The notes below the pieces were generated by a model that was not told where the DNA came from, made no database searches, and saw only the letters and a list, made by a program, of their open reading frames with translations. Source: CAIKMD01 sp963702925 (GTDB taxonomy: Bacteria; Pseudomonadota; Alphaproteobacteria; ATCC43930; CGMCC-115725). From it: a stretch of 64,000 bases of DNA. Each line of letters starts with the position of its first letter. Within the stretch, counting starts at the first letter, position 1. The translations under genes and the position numbers were made by a program. The stretch spans positions 558,001-622,000 of the forward strand of contig OY969771.1 of the NCBI GenBank assembly GCA_963702925.1, written 5' to 3'. Below, one piece after another: positions 49,457 to 58,858 of the stretch.

Positions 49457-51081
49457 GCCGCGCTGACCCGATAAGGCGTCACCGCACGCGGTTGTTCATA
49501 GGCCGGCGCGACGTCGTCGAAATGGCGCAGCAACAGACGAAGCTTGGCGAGGATGGCGCGCACCTGGTCGAACTCGCAGCGCAGATTGTCGCGCGCGGCG
49601 CGCATCTCGCCGCGCCAGCTTTCGGACACCACCCGCGCCCCGGCGCTGATCCGCAGCGCGCCGACAATGCCGCCGCGGCCGTCCGCCACCGCGACCGGCT
49701 GACCGATATGGCAGCGGCGCGCGGCGAGCAGACGCTGCATCGGCGGCAGGTTTGCCGGCAGCAAGGGCGTCACGTCGTCGTTGAGCGCGTGATAGAGCTT
49801 CACCGTCTCGGCCTGCGATAAAAGACGTCCGTTGCGCCGCACGAAGAAGGGAAAGATCGTCCGCGGCGCCATTTCCTCGTCGCCGCTCTCGTCGAGAACC
49901 ATGTCGTCGAACTGCATCGGCTCGAAGCAATTCTCGGCGGCGATGAGCCGCGGAACCACTTCGGAGAATTGCGTCAGGGCGAGTTCACGGAAGGATTTCG
50001 GCGCCGCGAAAAAGGCGCGCATTTCTTCCAGCGCCGAAACCCAGCGCAGCCATTGGCCAAGATTGGTGCGCGCCGGCAGTGCCGCGCGCAATGAGGGCAA
50101 CGAAGCGGGCCAGTCGCAACGGCTCGTGTAGTCGAGCAGACCCTCCGGCACCTGATCGATACGGCGGCAATGCGCGACGATCCGCGGCGGTAGCAGCAAG
50201 GCGCCGCTGAACGGCGCGCCGGTGAAGAATTTCGAGCCGGTGACGAGCACCATGAAGCCCTGATCGAGATACCAACGGATGCGTTTGCGCCCAAGCCGCA
50301 TTTGCGCGGCGTCGATCACGACCTGCACCTCCTCGCCCGCTGCCTCGGCCATCCAGCGCAGGCAATCGAGGCTCGGCGACCGCAGCCCGAGTTTCGAGGA
50401 ATCCATCGCGAACAGCAGCGCGCGCTTTCCGGCGGCGAGCGTCTGTGCAACCCCTTGCATGATCGCAGCATCGAGCGCGTCATAAGGACGCAGCGCACCG
50501 GAAGCATCGCGCATCGGAACCGGCAGGCTGTCGACCCCCTCGCTCATGCCCGCGATCGGTCCGTCCTTGACGACGGCGGCACCGGATGCGGTTACCGCGT
50601 TGAAGTGCCGGCCGCGCGCGGCGAAGGCCGTGCCGCTGCCGGTTTCATCGGCGGCGGCGACGACGCTGACCAAAGGCGTGCCGAGAATGGCGCGCGCAAC
50701 GAACAAGGCATGAAGCTGAGAATCGGTGCCCGACGGCGAGAACACGATGCCGCACTCGGAGCCGTCGAGTCCGAGAAGCTGCTTGAGCGCGCCGCGCAGC
50801 CGCTCTTGATGCGCATCGAATGCAGCATCGAAGCCGGCGCCGGCGCTGTCGCGCATGAGATCCTGGCGCGCCGCCGCCGCCGCCGCATAGGCGCGCTCCG
50901 AGATCGAGGTCGCGGTCGACGAGGCGAAAGTAAAGGCTTCTGGCCGCGGAAACGGACGACAGCCATAGCCGTTGAGCTGGCTGACCGAGTCAAGGCTGAG
51001 CCGCGTATCGCCGCCGCACGTCAGTATGTGCTCGATCGGCGCGAAGAGTTGGCGAGGCAAATCCGATGCGGCTTCGGTCAT
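49453..51081 (-). CDS. Fold-type I PLP enzyme, unassigned (class V aminotransferase-like)
   Basis: A 542-residue PLP protein. FSPSGTDSQLHAL (114-126) forms the phosphate-binding turn, D257 (VVIDAAQ) contacts the pyridine nitrogen and K284 (VTGSKFFTGAP) is the Schiff-base lysine. An N-terminal extension of about 100 residues includes NGYGCRPFPRPEAF. The C-terminal 150 residues do not resemble known aminotransferases to me. It could be a lyase, desulfurase or transaminase. It overlaps the ATP-grasp gene by ATGA and lies 72 bp downstream of an MFS gene on the same strand. Confidence 0.75.
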   Translation of the reverse strand: MTEAASDLPRQLFAPIEHILTCGGDTRLSLDSVSQLNGYGCRPFPRPEAFTFASSTATSISERAYAAAAAARQDLMRDSAGAGFDAAFDAHQERLRGALKQLLGLDGSECGIVFSPSGTDSQLHALFVARAILGTPLVSVVAAADETGSGTAFAARGRHFNAVTASGAAVVKDGPIAGMSEGVDSLPVPMRDASGALRPYDALDAAIMQGVAQTLAAGKRALLFAMDSSKLGLRSPSLDCLRWMAEAAGEEVQVVIDAAQMRLGRKRIRWYLDQGFMVLVTGSKFFTGAPFSGALLLPPRIVAHCRRIDQVPEGLLDYTSRCDWPASLPSLRAALPARTNLGQWLRWVSALEEMRAFFAAPKSFRELALTQFSEVVPRLIAAENCFEPMQFDDMVLDESGDEEMAPRTIFPFFVRRNGRLLSQAETVKLYHALNDDVTPLLPANLPPMQRLLAARRCHIGQPVAVADGRGGIVGALRISAGARVVSESWRGEMRAARDNLRCEFDQVRAILAKLRLLLRHFDDVAPAYEQPRAVTPYRVSAA

Positions 51082-51153
51082 CGACGCGACCCGGGCTGTG
51101 AGCTCACCCCGGATGGTCGCACCGGTATGGTTAACAACCCTTAAACTTTGGGC

Positions 51154-52302
51154 TTAGGCGCGGCGCTTGAGGAAATGGGCGGCAGCGAGACTCAGGGCGA
51201 TCACCGACACCCCGACGAGGATGAAAAGCGCTTGGAATCCCGCGAATTTCGCGACGAGACCGGCCATGATCGGGCCGATCCCCTGGCCGAAGAACATGGA
51301 GGCCGAAAACAGAGCGAAGGTCGAGCCGCGCGCCGTCGGCGCCAATTCCGTGCCGCGCGTCTGCAAGGTGTTGTGCATCATGTAGAAGCCGAAGCCCGCG
51401 ACCATGAACAACGGCGCGATGCCGACGGGCCCGAGCGGCACGGCGGCCGTCATGAAGGCCAATCCGGCCATGATCCCGCCCACCCGCATCATGTTCCACT
51501 GGCCGAGCGCGACGATCATGTAGCGCACAACGCTGCCATAAATGATTCCGCCGACCGCGAAGCCGGCGAGCGCGACGCCGGCCGCGACCGGACCACCCAA
51601 GCCGCGCTCGATCAGCATCGCGCCGACGAAAGGAAAGACGCAGAAGAAGAACATCCCTTCGCCGAACACGGCCGCGAACATGATCAGCGAGCTGCGATTG
51701 GCGAGCACCGTGCGATAGCCTTCGATCGCGCCACGCAGCGTGAGCGACCGCACGGCATCGCGCTTGCTGTCGAGAAAGAAAAAGACGATCACCCAGGCGA
51801 TGCTGGTCACCGTCGCCACCACCCAGAACACGGTCCGCCAACCGAAATAGGCGGCGATCACACCGGACACGGTAGCGCCGAACATCTGCCCGACGATCGA
51901 CGCGACGAGAAACCGGCTGGCGGCGATCTGGCGCTCCGCGATGGTTGTACGGTCGCCGATCAGCGCCAATCCGACCGGAAAGATTCCGCCCGAGACGACG
52001 CCGGCAGTGACGCGCGCCACCATCAAAGTCCAATAGCCGGGGGCCATCGCGGCCAGCGCGACCGACAAAGCCAGCACGCCGACGCAGACCTTGATGAGCC
52101 GCGCCTTGCTATACGCGTCGCCGACCGGCCCGAGGATCGGCTGAGTCAGCGCATAAGGCAGGCCATAAGCCGAAACCAACAGCGCGGCCTGGCGCACCGA
52201 AATGTCGAAGTCGCTCGCGACCATGGTCAGCATCGGATCGAGCGAGCGATACGAGATCGTGCTGGCAAACGCCGCAAAACAAAGGACGAGGATCATCCCC
52301 AC
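51154..52302 (-). CDS. MFS transporter, probable exporter of the PLP/ATP-grasp cluster
   Basis: A 382-residue MFS protein, AraJ/Bcr-like in pattern, with TM1 FAAFASTISYRSLDPML, a TM2-3 loop GPVGDAYSKARLI and about 12 TM segments. The start is a GTG at 52302 with GAGG 7 bases upstream; an in-frame ATG is at 52296. It is the first gene of the four-gene minus-strand cluster, divergent from the binding-protein genes. By position it is likely to carry the cluster product or precursor across the inner membrane. Confidence 0.84.
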   Translation of the reverse strand: MGMILVLCFAAFASTISYRSLDPMLTMVASDFDISVRQAALLVSAYGLPYALTQPILGPVGDAYSKARLIKVCVGVLALSVALAAMAPGYWTLMVARVTAGVVSGGIFPVGLALIGDRTTIAERQIAASRFLVASIVGQMFGATVSGVIAAYFGWRTVFWVVATVTSIAWVIVFFFLDSKRDAVRSLTLRGAIEGYRTVLANRSSLIMFAAVFGEGMFFFCVFPFVGAMLIERGLGGPVAAGVALAGFAVGGIIYGSVVRYMIVALGQWNMMRVGGIMAGLAFMTAAVPLGPVGIAPLFMVAGFGFYMMHNTLQTRGTELAPTARGSTFALFSASMFFGQGIGPIMAGLVAKFAGFQALFILVGVSVIALSLAAAHFLKRRA

Positions 52303-52507
52303 AAAGACACCTCACGTCACGCGCGCGACCCTCTTCGGCGGATTTCGCCACGAGGTCAAGGAAGATCGCTGCAACGCTGCCCCGACTTGTCGCTTTGACC
52401 TTGGCGCCGAGCGCGCGGTTCCATATGATCGGCGCGACAATCGCAACCGGGCGAACCGGCGGCGCGCTCGCGCCCGGCGTCACGGGCAACATCGAGGGAG
52501 GAATTGG

Positions 52508-53524
52508 GTGGGAATTGGCCGCAAAGCCGCAATCCTGGCATCGCTTATTTCCATCGCCGTCGCATCCTCCTCCGCCGTCGCGCAGCAAAAGACACTCGAA
52601 GACGTCACTATGGCGGTGCCGACCTTCAGCCTCGCCTACACGCTCGAATTCCTCAACCAGGATCTCGGGCTTTACGAAAAGCAAGGCTTGCGCGTGAAGA
52701 CGGTGCAAATCGAAGGGCTCGGCACGATCAACGCCGTGATCTCGGGTAGTATCGATTTCGGCCAGCCCTCGGGCGCCTCGCTGACGCGCGCCGCGGCCAA
52801 GGGGCAACGCCTCCTCGCCATCGTCGAGATCATCGGGCGCCCCAGCGCGCAGATTGTTCTGCGCAAGGAGCTGGCGGACGAAGCCGGCTTCGATCCGAAA
52901 GCGTCGTTCGAAAAGCGCGCGCTCGTGCTGAAAGGCCGAACCATGGGCGTCGACGGCGTCAATTCCGTGCTGCACGCCTTGATGATGATTGGCGCCAAGC
53001 GCGCCGGCTTCAGCCCCGACGACATCCGCCTCGGCATCATGGCCGCGCCGAGCCTGAATCCCGCTTTCGATGCCAAACAAATCGACGGCTTTGTCGGCGC
53101 CTTGCCTTGGACTTTGCAGCCCGTACTGGCCGGCAAGGCCGTGATGGTCGCGAGCGGTCCCGACGGCGATCCGCCCGGCCTCGCCAATCTTGCCAACACG
53201 ATCGTGCTGACGAGGCCCGAGACCTGCGTCAAGCGCCGCGCGGTCTGCATGGGCGTCGGCCACGCTTTCGCCGAGGCGTCGGCCTATCTGCACCAGCATC
53301 CGGCCGAAGCCGCGGCGATCGTCAAAAAGCGCTTTGCGAATCTCGACGACAAGCTCTTTGCCGCTTCGTTCGAGCTGACGCGCAAGATCACGCCCAATCC
53401 GCCGGTTCTGACCAAGGATTCGATCGAAAACACCGACACCTACAACATCGACGCCGGTTTGATGAAGCCCGAGGAGCGGCTGCCTTCTTATGACGGGCTC
53501 TACACCGACGAATTTGTGAAATAA
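52508..53524 (+). CDS. NMT1/SsuA-like ABC substrate-binding protein
   Basis: A 338-residue periplasmic binding protein with a signal peptide ending AVAQQ. The mature fold shows TFSLAYTLEF, GSIDFGQPSGASL and LPWTLQPVLAG, typical of the NMT1/thiamine-precursor/taurine-type family. The start is a GTG at 52508, with GAGGGAGG 6 bases upstream; the longer frame upstream is Arg-rich shadow. It is followed after 18 bp by a close paralog. An ABC transporter of the matching class is encoded at 56384-58776, on the other strand. Confidence 0.86.
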   Translation: MGIGRKAAILASLISIAVASSSAVAQQKTLEDVTMAVPTFSLAYTLEFLNQDLGLYEKQGLRVKTVQIEGLGTINAVISGSIDFGQPSGASLTRAAAKGQRLLAIVEIIGRPSAQIVLRKELADEAGFDPKASFEKRALVLKGRTMGVDGVNSVLHALMMIGAKRAGFSPDDIRLGIMAAPSLNPAFDAKQIDGFVGALPWTLQPVLAGKAVMVASGPDGDPPGLANLANTIVLTRPETCVKRRAVCMGVGHAFAEASAYLHQHPAEAAAIVKKRFANLDDKLFAASFELTRKITPNPPVLTKDSIENTDTYNIDAGLMKPEERLPSYDGLYTDEFVK

Positions 53525-53542
53525 CCGCTTCAGAGGACGATC

Positions 53543-54556
53543 ATGAAATTTTGCCGTCGCATTATCGCCGCCGCACTCGCCGTTGCATTCTTGACTCTCG
53601 TCCCGCCGCAGAACGCGCGCGCGCAGCTGATGGAGTCGACCACGGCGATACCGGTTTACAGCCTCGGCTTCATGGTCGAAATGTACGCGCAAGACATGAA
53701 GCTTTATCAAAAGCACGGCGTCGATATGAAGATGCAGCAGATCAACGGGCTCGGCACGATCAACGCCTTGATCGCGGGCAGCGTCGATTTCGGCCAGCCT
53801 TCCGGCGTGTCGCTGATCCGCGCGGCGTCGCGCGGTCAGTCTCTGCTTGCGATCGTCAATTTCACCAATCGCATCGTCGTGCAGGTCGTCTTGCGCAAGG
53901 AGCTCGCCGAGGCCGCCGGCTTCGATCCCAAAGCGCCTTTGGCGAAACGCGCGCTCGCACTCAAAGGCCGGACCATCGCGGTCAATTCCGTGAATTCGGT
54001 GATCGATGCCTATCTCGGCGTGCTTGCCAAGCACGCTGGCTTCAACCATGACGACATGCATGTCGCGCCGATGGAGCCGCCGGCGATGATCTCGGCCTTC
54101 GCCGCCAAGCAGATCGACGGCTTCGCCATGTCGCTGCCCTGGACCTTGCAGCCGGTGGTCGAAGGCAGTGCGGTGATGGTGGCGAGCGGTCCGGACGGCG
54201 ACACGCTCGGCCTCGACCCTTTCGCCAACACGGTCGTCGCGGTGAAGCCCGCGACCTGCGAGAAGAACCCGAAACTATGCGAAGCGGTCGGGCAGACTTT
54301 TGTCGAGGCCGCGGCGATGATGCATGCGCATCCCGACGAAGCGGAGGCGGTGCTGCAAAAGCGCTTTCCGACGCTCGACCCCAAAGTGTTCCACGCGTCG
54401 TTCCTGGCCGAGCTCGAAATGACCGCGAACCCGCCTGTGCCGAGCGCCAAGGGGCTCGAAAACACCGACAACTACAATATCCAGGCCGGGCTGATGAAGC
54501 CGGAAGAGAAGCTGCCCTCTTACGACAATCTGTTCACGGACAAATACGTAAAATAG
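53543..54556 (+). CDS. NMT1/SsuA-like ABC substrate-binding protein (tandem paralog)
   Basis: A 337-residue binding protein with a signal peptide ending ARAQ. It shares with the preceding protein the GLGTINA, DFGQPSG and LPSYD blocks and an almost identical C-terminal pattern, so the two arose by tandem duplication. A strong hairpin follows 25 bp after the stop. Retained duplicates may bind related ligands. Confidence 0.86.
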   Translation: MKFCRRIIAAALAVAFLTLVPPQNARAQLMESTTAIPVYSLGFMVEMYAQDMKLYQKHGVDMKMQQINGLGTINALIAGSVDFGQPSGVSLIRAASRGQSLLAIVNFTNRIVVQVVLRKELAEAAGFDPKAPLAKRALALKGRTIAVNSVNSVIDAYLGVLAKHAGFNHDDMHVAPMEPPAMISAFAAKQIDGFAMSLPWTLQPVVEGSAVMVASGPDGDTLGLDPFANTVVAVKPATCEKNPKLCEAVGQTFVEAAAMMHAHPDEAEAVLQKRFPTLDPKVFHASFLAELEMTANPPVPSAKGLENTDNYNIQAGLMKPEEKLPSYDNLFTDKYVK

Positions 54557-54581
54557 CGGGGCAAGCCGCACGAAGAGAGAT

Positions 54582-54607
54582 CGGCGAGCGCTCCGCGGCG
54601 CTCGCCG
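54582..54607. terminator. Bidirectional terminator-like hairpin
   Basis: A perfect 10-bp stem, CGGCGAGCGC and GCGCTCGCCG with loop TCCGCG, lies between convergent gene ends. There is no clear T-tract, so termination is inferred from position and stem strength. Confidence 0.55.
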
Positions 54608-54620
54608 GCATGCTCTCGGT

Positions 54621-54911
54621 TCAGACGCCTTCGACGAAGCGCATATCGCGCTCGCAAGCGCCGGCCAGCGCCTTCAACGCTTCCTGATAGGCCGGACTAT
54701 CGTGGGTGGCGATGGCCTGCTGCACGCTGTCGAACTCGATCACCACCGCGCGCTGGTTGAGCCCGACTTCGTAGACCTTGGTCGGGTTGCCGCGCGCTAG
54801 AAACCGGCCGCCGCCGGCCTGAATCGCGGGCGCAGCAAGCTTTGCATAATTCGCGAGCGCATCGGGATTCTTGATCGAACGATAAAACGCAATCCAATAA
54901 CCCTTGGCCAT
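54621..54911 (-). CDS. DUF1330-family protein
   Basis: A 96-residue protein with the DUF1330 pattern (AKGYWIAFYR, NYAKLAAPAI, GGRFLARG, VVIEFDSVQQAIA). This is a small ferredoxin-like alpha/beta fold of unknown function. The ATG at 54911 has GGGAGG just upstream. It is convergent with the binding-protein pair. Confidence 0.85.
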   Translation of the reverse strand: MAKGYWIAFYRSIKNPDALANYAKLAAPAIQAGGGRFLARGNPTKVYEVGLNQRAVVIEFDSVQQAIATHDSPAYQEALKALAGACERDMRFVEGV

Positions 54912-55004
54912 GACGCCTCCCTTTCTTCGATGACCTAACAAGCCGGCCGAGACGGTATCGACGGCGACGCTCTCATGCAAGAAGGCGCCGTGCAAAGTAC
55001 CGCG

Positions 55005-56174
55005 CTATTTCTTGGTGCTGCCGTAATCCGCTTTGGCGCGGGTGAGCTTTTCGGGGTGAACGATCGTCTTGTTCACCGCCGCGCGCGCGGCGGCGAGATT
55101 GGCGAAATCGGTATTGGTGCCGTCGCGCTTCAAGATATAGACCGCCGAAACCGCCTTGGCGCTTTTCTGATCGGCGACGGTGCGCTTCACGATGGTCCAG
55201 TCGACACGCCGCATGGCGCCTTGATTGGCTTCGTCGGCGATTTCCTCGAAGCCGCGATCGACCACGGATTCGAAGGAATAGAGCTTTGCTTCCGGTTTCT
55301 TGCGAAAGCCGTCGCGCCCGCCTTTGCCGAAGCCGCGCTTGTCGCCACGATCGCGTTTATCGCCACGATCGCGTTTGCCCGGCCCGCGCGCATCTCGATC
55401 GCGCGGCCCTCTGTTCTGCGGACCCCGCTCGCGCGCGGCCTGATCCGGCGCACCGCGCTCGGCCGGAGCGCCGCCTTCGCGCGGTTGTCCCTCGCGCCCG
55501 CCGAAATCGCGCCGGCGCCGACGCGGCCCGCGATGACTGGGACGCTGATCGTTCGGACCGCGCTCTTTGCCCTCGCCCTGGCGCGGCCGTTGGCCCGGCG
55601 CCGCCTCGCTCGACAAAGCTGGAACTGCCGCGTCGCCGTTCGCTTCCGTCGCTTGCTGGCCGGGCTGAGACAGGATTTCGCCACCCGCGCCCGGCGCACC
55701 GGGAGCGCGCGGTCCGCCACGCCGCCGGCGACGCCGGCGGCGTTTACGCGGTTGCTCGCCGGGCTGTCCGGCCGGAACTACCGTGCCAGGCGTGGCCCCA
55801 GCGGCAAGATCCGGCGCGGCTTCACCTTCAGCGCCAAGCGGCTGCACGACGGCGTCAGCGGCCGGCGCGTCGCCGCTCGCAGGAGAAAGACCGGCGGCCG
55901 GGCTGCCCGGTCCCTGCGCGCCTTCAGGGCGCGGACCCTTGCGCCGGCGACGTCGCCGCCGGCGGCGGGGGCGATCGCCCGCAGGCGCCAGGGTTGAACT
56001 CGGCTCGGCACCGGGCTGGCCTTCGGTCGGACCGGCCGCCGTCGGCGCCGCGTCACGGGCGGACGTTTCGGCCGCGACCGTTTCCGGTGCAACAGGGGTC
56101 GGCGCCGGGCTCGGCGGCTCGTTCGGCCGATCCTCGGCTTCGGGCGGCATCGGTGACGTTTCCTCGGGCGACAT
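55005..56174 (-). CDS. Arg-rich, largely disordered protein with conserved C-terminal domain
   Basis: A 389-residue protein. Residues about 1-300 are low-complexity: Pro/Ala/Glu-rich with two blocks of eight to nine consecutive arginines and an Arg-Asp/Gly-rich tail of repeated RGDKRDRGDKRG type. The last 80 residues (YSFESVVDRGFEEIADE... VYILKRDG) are ordered and resemble a domain conserved in alphaproteobacteria. The composition suggests RNA or nucleic-acid binding. The start is uncertain: ATG at 56174, or in-frame ATG at 56225. Function unknown. Confidence 0.68.
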   Translation of the reverse strand: MSPEETSPMPPEAEDRPNEPPSPAPTPVAPETVAAETSARDAAPTAAGPTEGQPGAEPSSTLAPAGDRPRRRRRRRRRKGPRPEGAQGPGSPAAGLSPASGDAPAADAVVQPLGAEGEAAPDLAAGATPGTVVPAGQPGEQPRKRRRRRRRRGGPRAPGAPGAGGEILSQPGQQATEANGDAAVPALSSEAAPGQRPRQGEGKERGPNDQRPSHRGPRRRRRDFGGREGQPREGGAPAERGAPDQAARERGPQNRGPRDRDARGPGKRDRGDKRDRGDKRGFGKGGRDGFRKKPEAKLYSFESVVDRGFEEIADEANQGAMRRVDWTIVKRTVADQKSAKAVSAVYILKRDGTNTDFANLAAARAAVNKTIVHPEKLTRAKADYGSTKK

Positions 56175-56383
56175 GATTGGCGGGACGGTAGCACGCGGTT
56201 TGCCGGGGTCAAACCGGCTCGTCATCCCCCCTGTCAGGAAGACGAGATGCCGCTTACTTTGCCGGCGGGAACGGCCAGGATCGCTCCGATGAGCTGCCAG
56301 ACCTTAACGTGCTTTTCCCAGGCGATCATCGAAGCCCATCATCGGCCTGCGATCGCGGCGACAGCGACCGCTCGGCCTGGAAA

Positions 56384-57199
56384 TCACCGCATGTCGCGGT
56401 CGGTCGGACGCCAGGCGAGCGCGTGCCTCTCCATTCGCTCGACGATCATGTTGATGATCAGCACCAGGCCCGTCGCCACCACGATGCCGGCGAAAACGCC
56501 GACCGTGTCCGACAGCTCGCGCGAATGCTCGATGTAGTAGCCGATGCCCTGGGTCGAGACCAGGAATTCGCCGACGATGGTGGCGCCGACCGCACGCGGC
56601 AGCGCGATCTTCAGGCCGGCGTAGAAGAAGGGCTGGAGCGAATTCCAGAGCACTTCGCGCGAGATCACGCTTTCGCTTGCCCCCAGGACGCGCGCCATGT
56701 TGACGAGACGCCGGTCGACGGCGCGAATGCCGGCAAAGGTCGTGATGAAGATCACATAGAAGACCATCAGCACGACGATGACGATCTTGGGCGTGTCGCC
56801 GATGCCGAACCAGAGGATCAGCCACGGCGCGAGGGCATATTTGGGAATGCCCTGCGACCACATGATATAGGGCTCGACCGCTTCGGTCAGGCGGGGCGAA
56901 AGCCGCAGCAGGAAGGGCAGGACAAGACCGGTGACGAGCGCGATGACGAAGCCGATCGCCGAGACGCGCAAGGTCGCCTCGATGTCCCAGAACAGCTCGC
57001 CGCTCACGGTCATGTCGTAAAGGCGATCGAGCACGGCGAGCGGCGGCGCGAAGAATATCATGCCGAACACTTCGGACGCCCATTGCCAAGCCAGCAGCAG
57101 CAACGCCGTGAAAGCGAGCTGGCCGAGGATGACCGCGGCCTTGCGCGAGATCAGCGGGCCGCCGGGCGCCTGAACGGCGGTGTCGATCGTGGTGGTCAT
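56384..57199 (-). CDS. ABC transporter permease, SsuC/TauC-like
   Basis: A 271-residue BPD-type permease with six TM segments and the cytoplasmic coupling loop (MARVLGASESVISREVLWNSL). It belongs to the nitrate/sulfonate/taurine-type importers that use NMT1-like binding proteins. The ATG overlaps the stop of the ATPase gene. Last gene of a permease-ATPase-permease series. Confidence 0.88.
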   Translation of the reverse strand: MTTTIDTAVQAPGGPLISRKAAVILGQLAFTALLLLAWQWASEVFGMIFFAPPLAVLDRLYDMTVSGELFWDIEATLRVSAIGFVIALVTGLVLPFLLRLSPRLTEAVEPYIMWSQGIPKYALAPWLILWFGIGDTPKIVIVVLMVFYVIFITTFAGIRAVDRRLVNMARVLGASESVISREVLWNSLQPFFYAGLKIALPRAVGATIVGEFLVSTQGIGYYIEHSRELSDTVGVFAGIVVATGLVLIINMIVERMERHALAWRPTDRDMR

Positions 57200-57990
57200 T
57201 GGATCTCCGCCCTGATGGTCTCGTAGACTTGCGCGAAACCTTCGAGCGCGAAGATGTCTTTCACGTCGCGCGGGCGGCGGAACGGAATCTTGTGCTCGGC
57301 GCCGATCCGTGTCGGCTGCTTCGTCAAGACCAGGGTGCGGTCGCCCAAAGCGATCGCCTCGGCAATATCGTGGGTGACGAAGATGATCGTCTTGCGTCCC
57401 ATCTCCCACAGCCGCAGCAGATCCTCCTGCAGCTGCGCGCGGGTCTGCGCGTCGACCGCGGCGAAAGGCTCGTCCATCAGGATGACCGGCGGATCGTAAA
57501 CCAAGGTGCGGATCAGCGAGGCGCGCTTGCGCATGCCGCCCGACAGCTCGTGCGGGTAATAGCGCTCATAGCCCGAAAGACCGACCGCTTTGATCAGCGT
57601 CTCGGCATGGGCGCGGCTCTGATCGTTGAGCTTGCCCTGCACCTCGAGCGGAAAGAGCACATTGTCGATGGTCGTGCGCCAAGGCAGGAGGTTGTCGTCC
57701 TGAGTGACATAGCCTACCCGGCGATCGAGGCCGGGGCGCAAGGATTTCGCGTCGGCCGAAACGATCGCATTTCCGGCAAACAGGATCTGCCCGTCGCTCG
57801 CAGCGTCGATCTGGGCGATCATGTTGAGCAACGTGGTCTTGCCCGAACCCGAAGGGCCGATCATCGTGACGAACTCGCCCTCGCCCACGGAGAAGGACAA
57901 GTCGCGAATCACCCAGGGCGACGGCTCGCGCCCTTGGCGTGTCGCAAAACGTTTGCCGAGATTGCGGACTTCAAGCAACGGCGTGGTCAT
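57196..57990 (-). CDS. ABC transporter ATP-binding protein, SsuB/TauB-like
   Basis: A 264-residue ATPase with Walker A GPSGSGKTT, signature LSGGMRKRAS, Walker B VILMDEPFAAVD and H-loop FVTHDI. It energises the two permeases on either side of its gene. Overlaps the downstream permease by four bases and follows the upstream permease after 3 bp. Confidence 0.93.
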   Translation of the reverse strand: MTTPLLEVRNLGKRFATRQGREPSPWVIRDLSFSVGEGEFVTMIGPSGSGKTTLLNMIAQIDAASDGQILFAGNAIVSADAKSLRPGLDRRVGYVTQDDNLLPWRTTIDNVLFPLEVQGKLNDQSRAHAETLIKAVGLSGYERYYPHELSGGMRKRASLIRTLVYDPPVILMDEPFAAVDAQTRAQLQEDLLRLWEMGRKTIIFVTHDIAEAIALGDRTLVLTKQPTRIGAEHKIPFRRPRDVKDIFALEGFAQVYETIRAEIQ

Positions 57991-57993
57991 GGC

Positions 57994-58776
57994 TTAGGCG
58001 CCACCCAATTGTTGCAGAGGTGAATCCGCGGGCGGACGCCAACGGAGCAGAAGGTTCTCGGTGCCGTCGACGAGCCAGCCGACGGCCAGCACGATCAACG
58101 TCGCGCCGATGATCGCGGCGAAAACCTGGGTGATGTCGAAATTCATCGCGCCGATTTGGACGAGATAGCCCAGGCCGCGATTGGACGAAATCAGCTCGGC
58201 GATGACGGCGGCACCGATGCCGTAAGGCAGCGCGATGCGCAGACCTGCAAAAATATTGGGCACGGCGCCGGGGAAAACGATATGCCGCGCAACCTGGCGC
58301 TCGCTCGCCCCGACCAGCTGCGCCATCTGCACCAGCTTCGCGTCAAGCGACCGCACGCCCGAAAGCGTGGAGAAATACTCGATGAAGAAGACGACGCTCG
58401 CCACCAGCGCGATCTTGGACTCGATCCCGATGCCGAACCACAAGATGAAAAGCGGCGCCAAAGCGAGCTTCGGTGCGCCGTAACCGCCGACCATGAACGG
58501 ATCGATGACCGAGATCCAGCCGGGAAGACGGCGCAAGGTAAAAGGCAGAATGATCGCCGGCACGCCGCCGATGATCGCACCGGCAAAGGCCTCTTCGACC
58601 GTGTAGCCGGCATGGCGCAGCATTTCGCCGCTCCAAGTCGAGGCAAAGAACTTGGCGATCGTGAGCCAGGGCGTGCTCAACCAATAAGTGCCGAACATCC
58701 AGCTTCCGAACTGCCAGAGTGCGAGCAGCGCGACGCCCACCAGGATCCGATCGACGATTAACCTATAGCGTTTCAT
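57994..58776 (-). CDS. ABC transporter permease, SsuC/TauC-like (second)
   Basis: A 260-residue inner-membrane permease with six TM segments and the coupling motif (MAQLVGASERQVARHIVFPGA). With the first permease it would form a heterodimer around one ATPase dimer. It lies 82 bp downstream of the class II aldolase gene, in the same direction, so this transporter may be part of the aromatic catabolic transcript. Confidence 0.88.
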   Translation of the reverse strand: MKRYRLIVDRILVGVALLALWQFGSWMFGTYWLSTPWLTIAKFFASTWSGEMLRHAGYTVEEAFAGAIIGGVPAIILPFTLRRLPGWISVIDPFMVGGYGAPKLALAPLFILWFGIGIESKIALVASVVFFIEYFSTLSGVRSLDAKLVQMAQLVGASERQVARHIVFPGAVPNIFAGLRIALPYGIGAAVIAELISSNRGLGYLVQIGAMNFDITQVFAAIIGATLIVLAVGWLVDGTENLLLRWRPPADSPLQQLGGA

Positions 58777-58858
58777 GCCCCCTATGCCTCTTTGACTTAT
58801 GGGCAGATTTATGTCGGGCCGCGGGCCATCTGTCCAGCGCGGGATGCGGCTGCGACGA

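Noticed and set aside
52109..54061. 650-codon minus-strand open frame
   Set aside because: Shadow of the binding-protein genes, which have signal peptides and conserved blocks.
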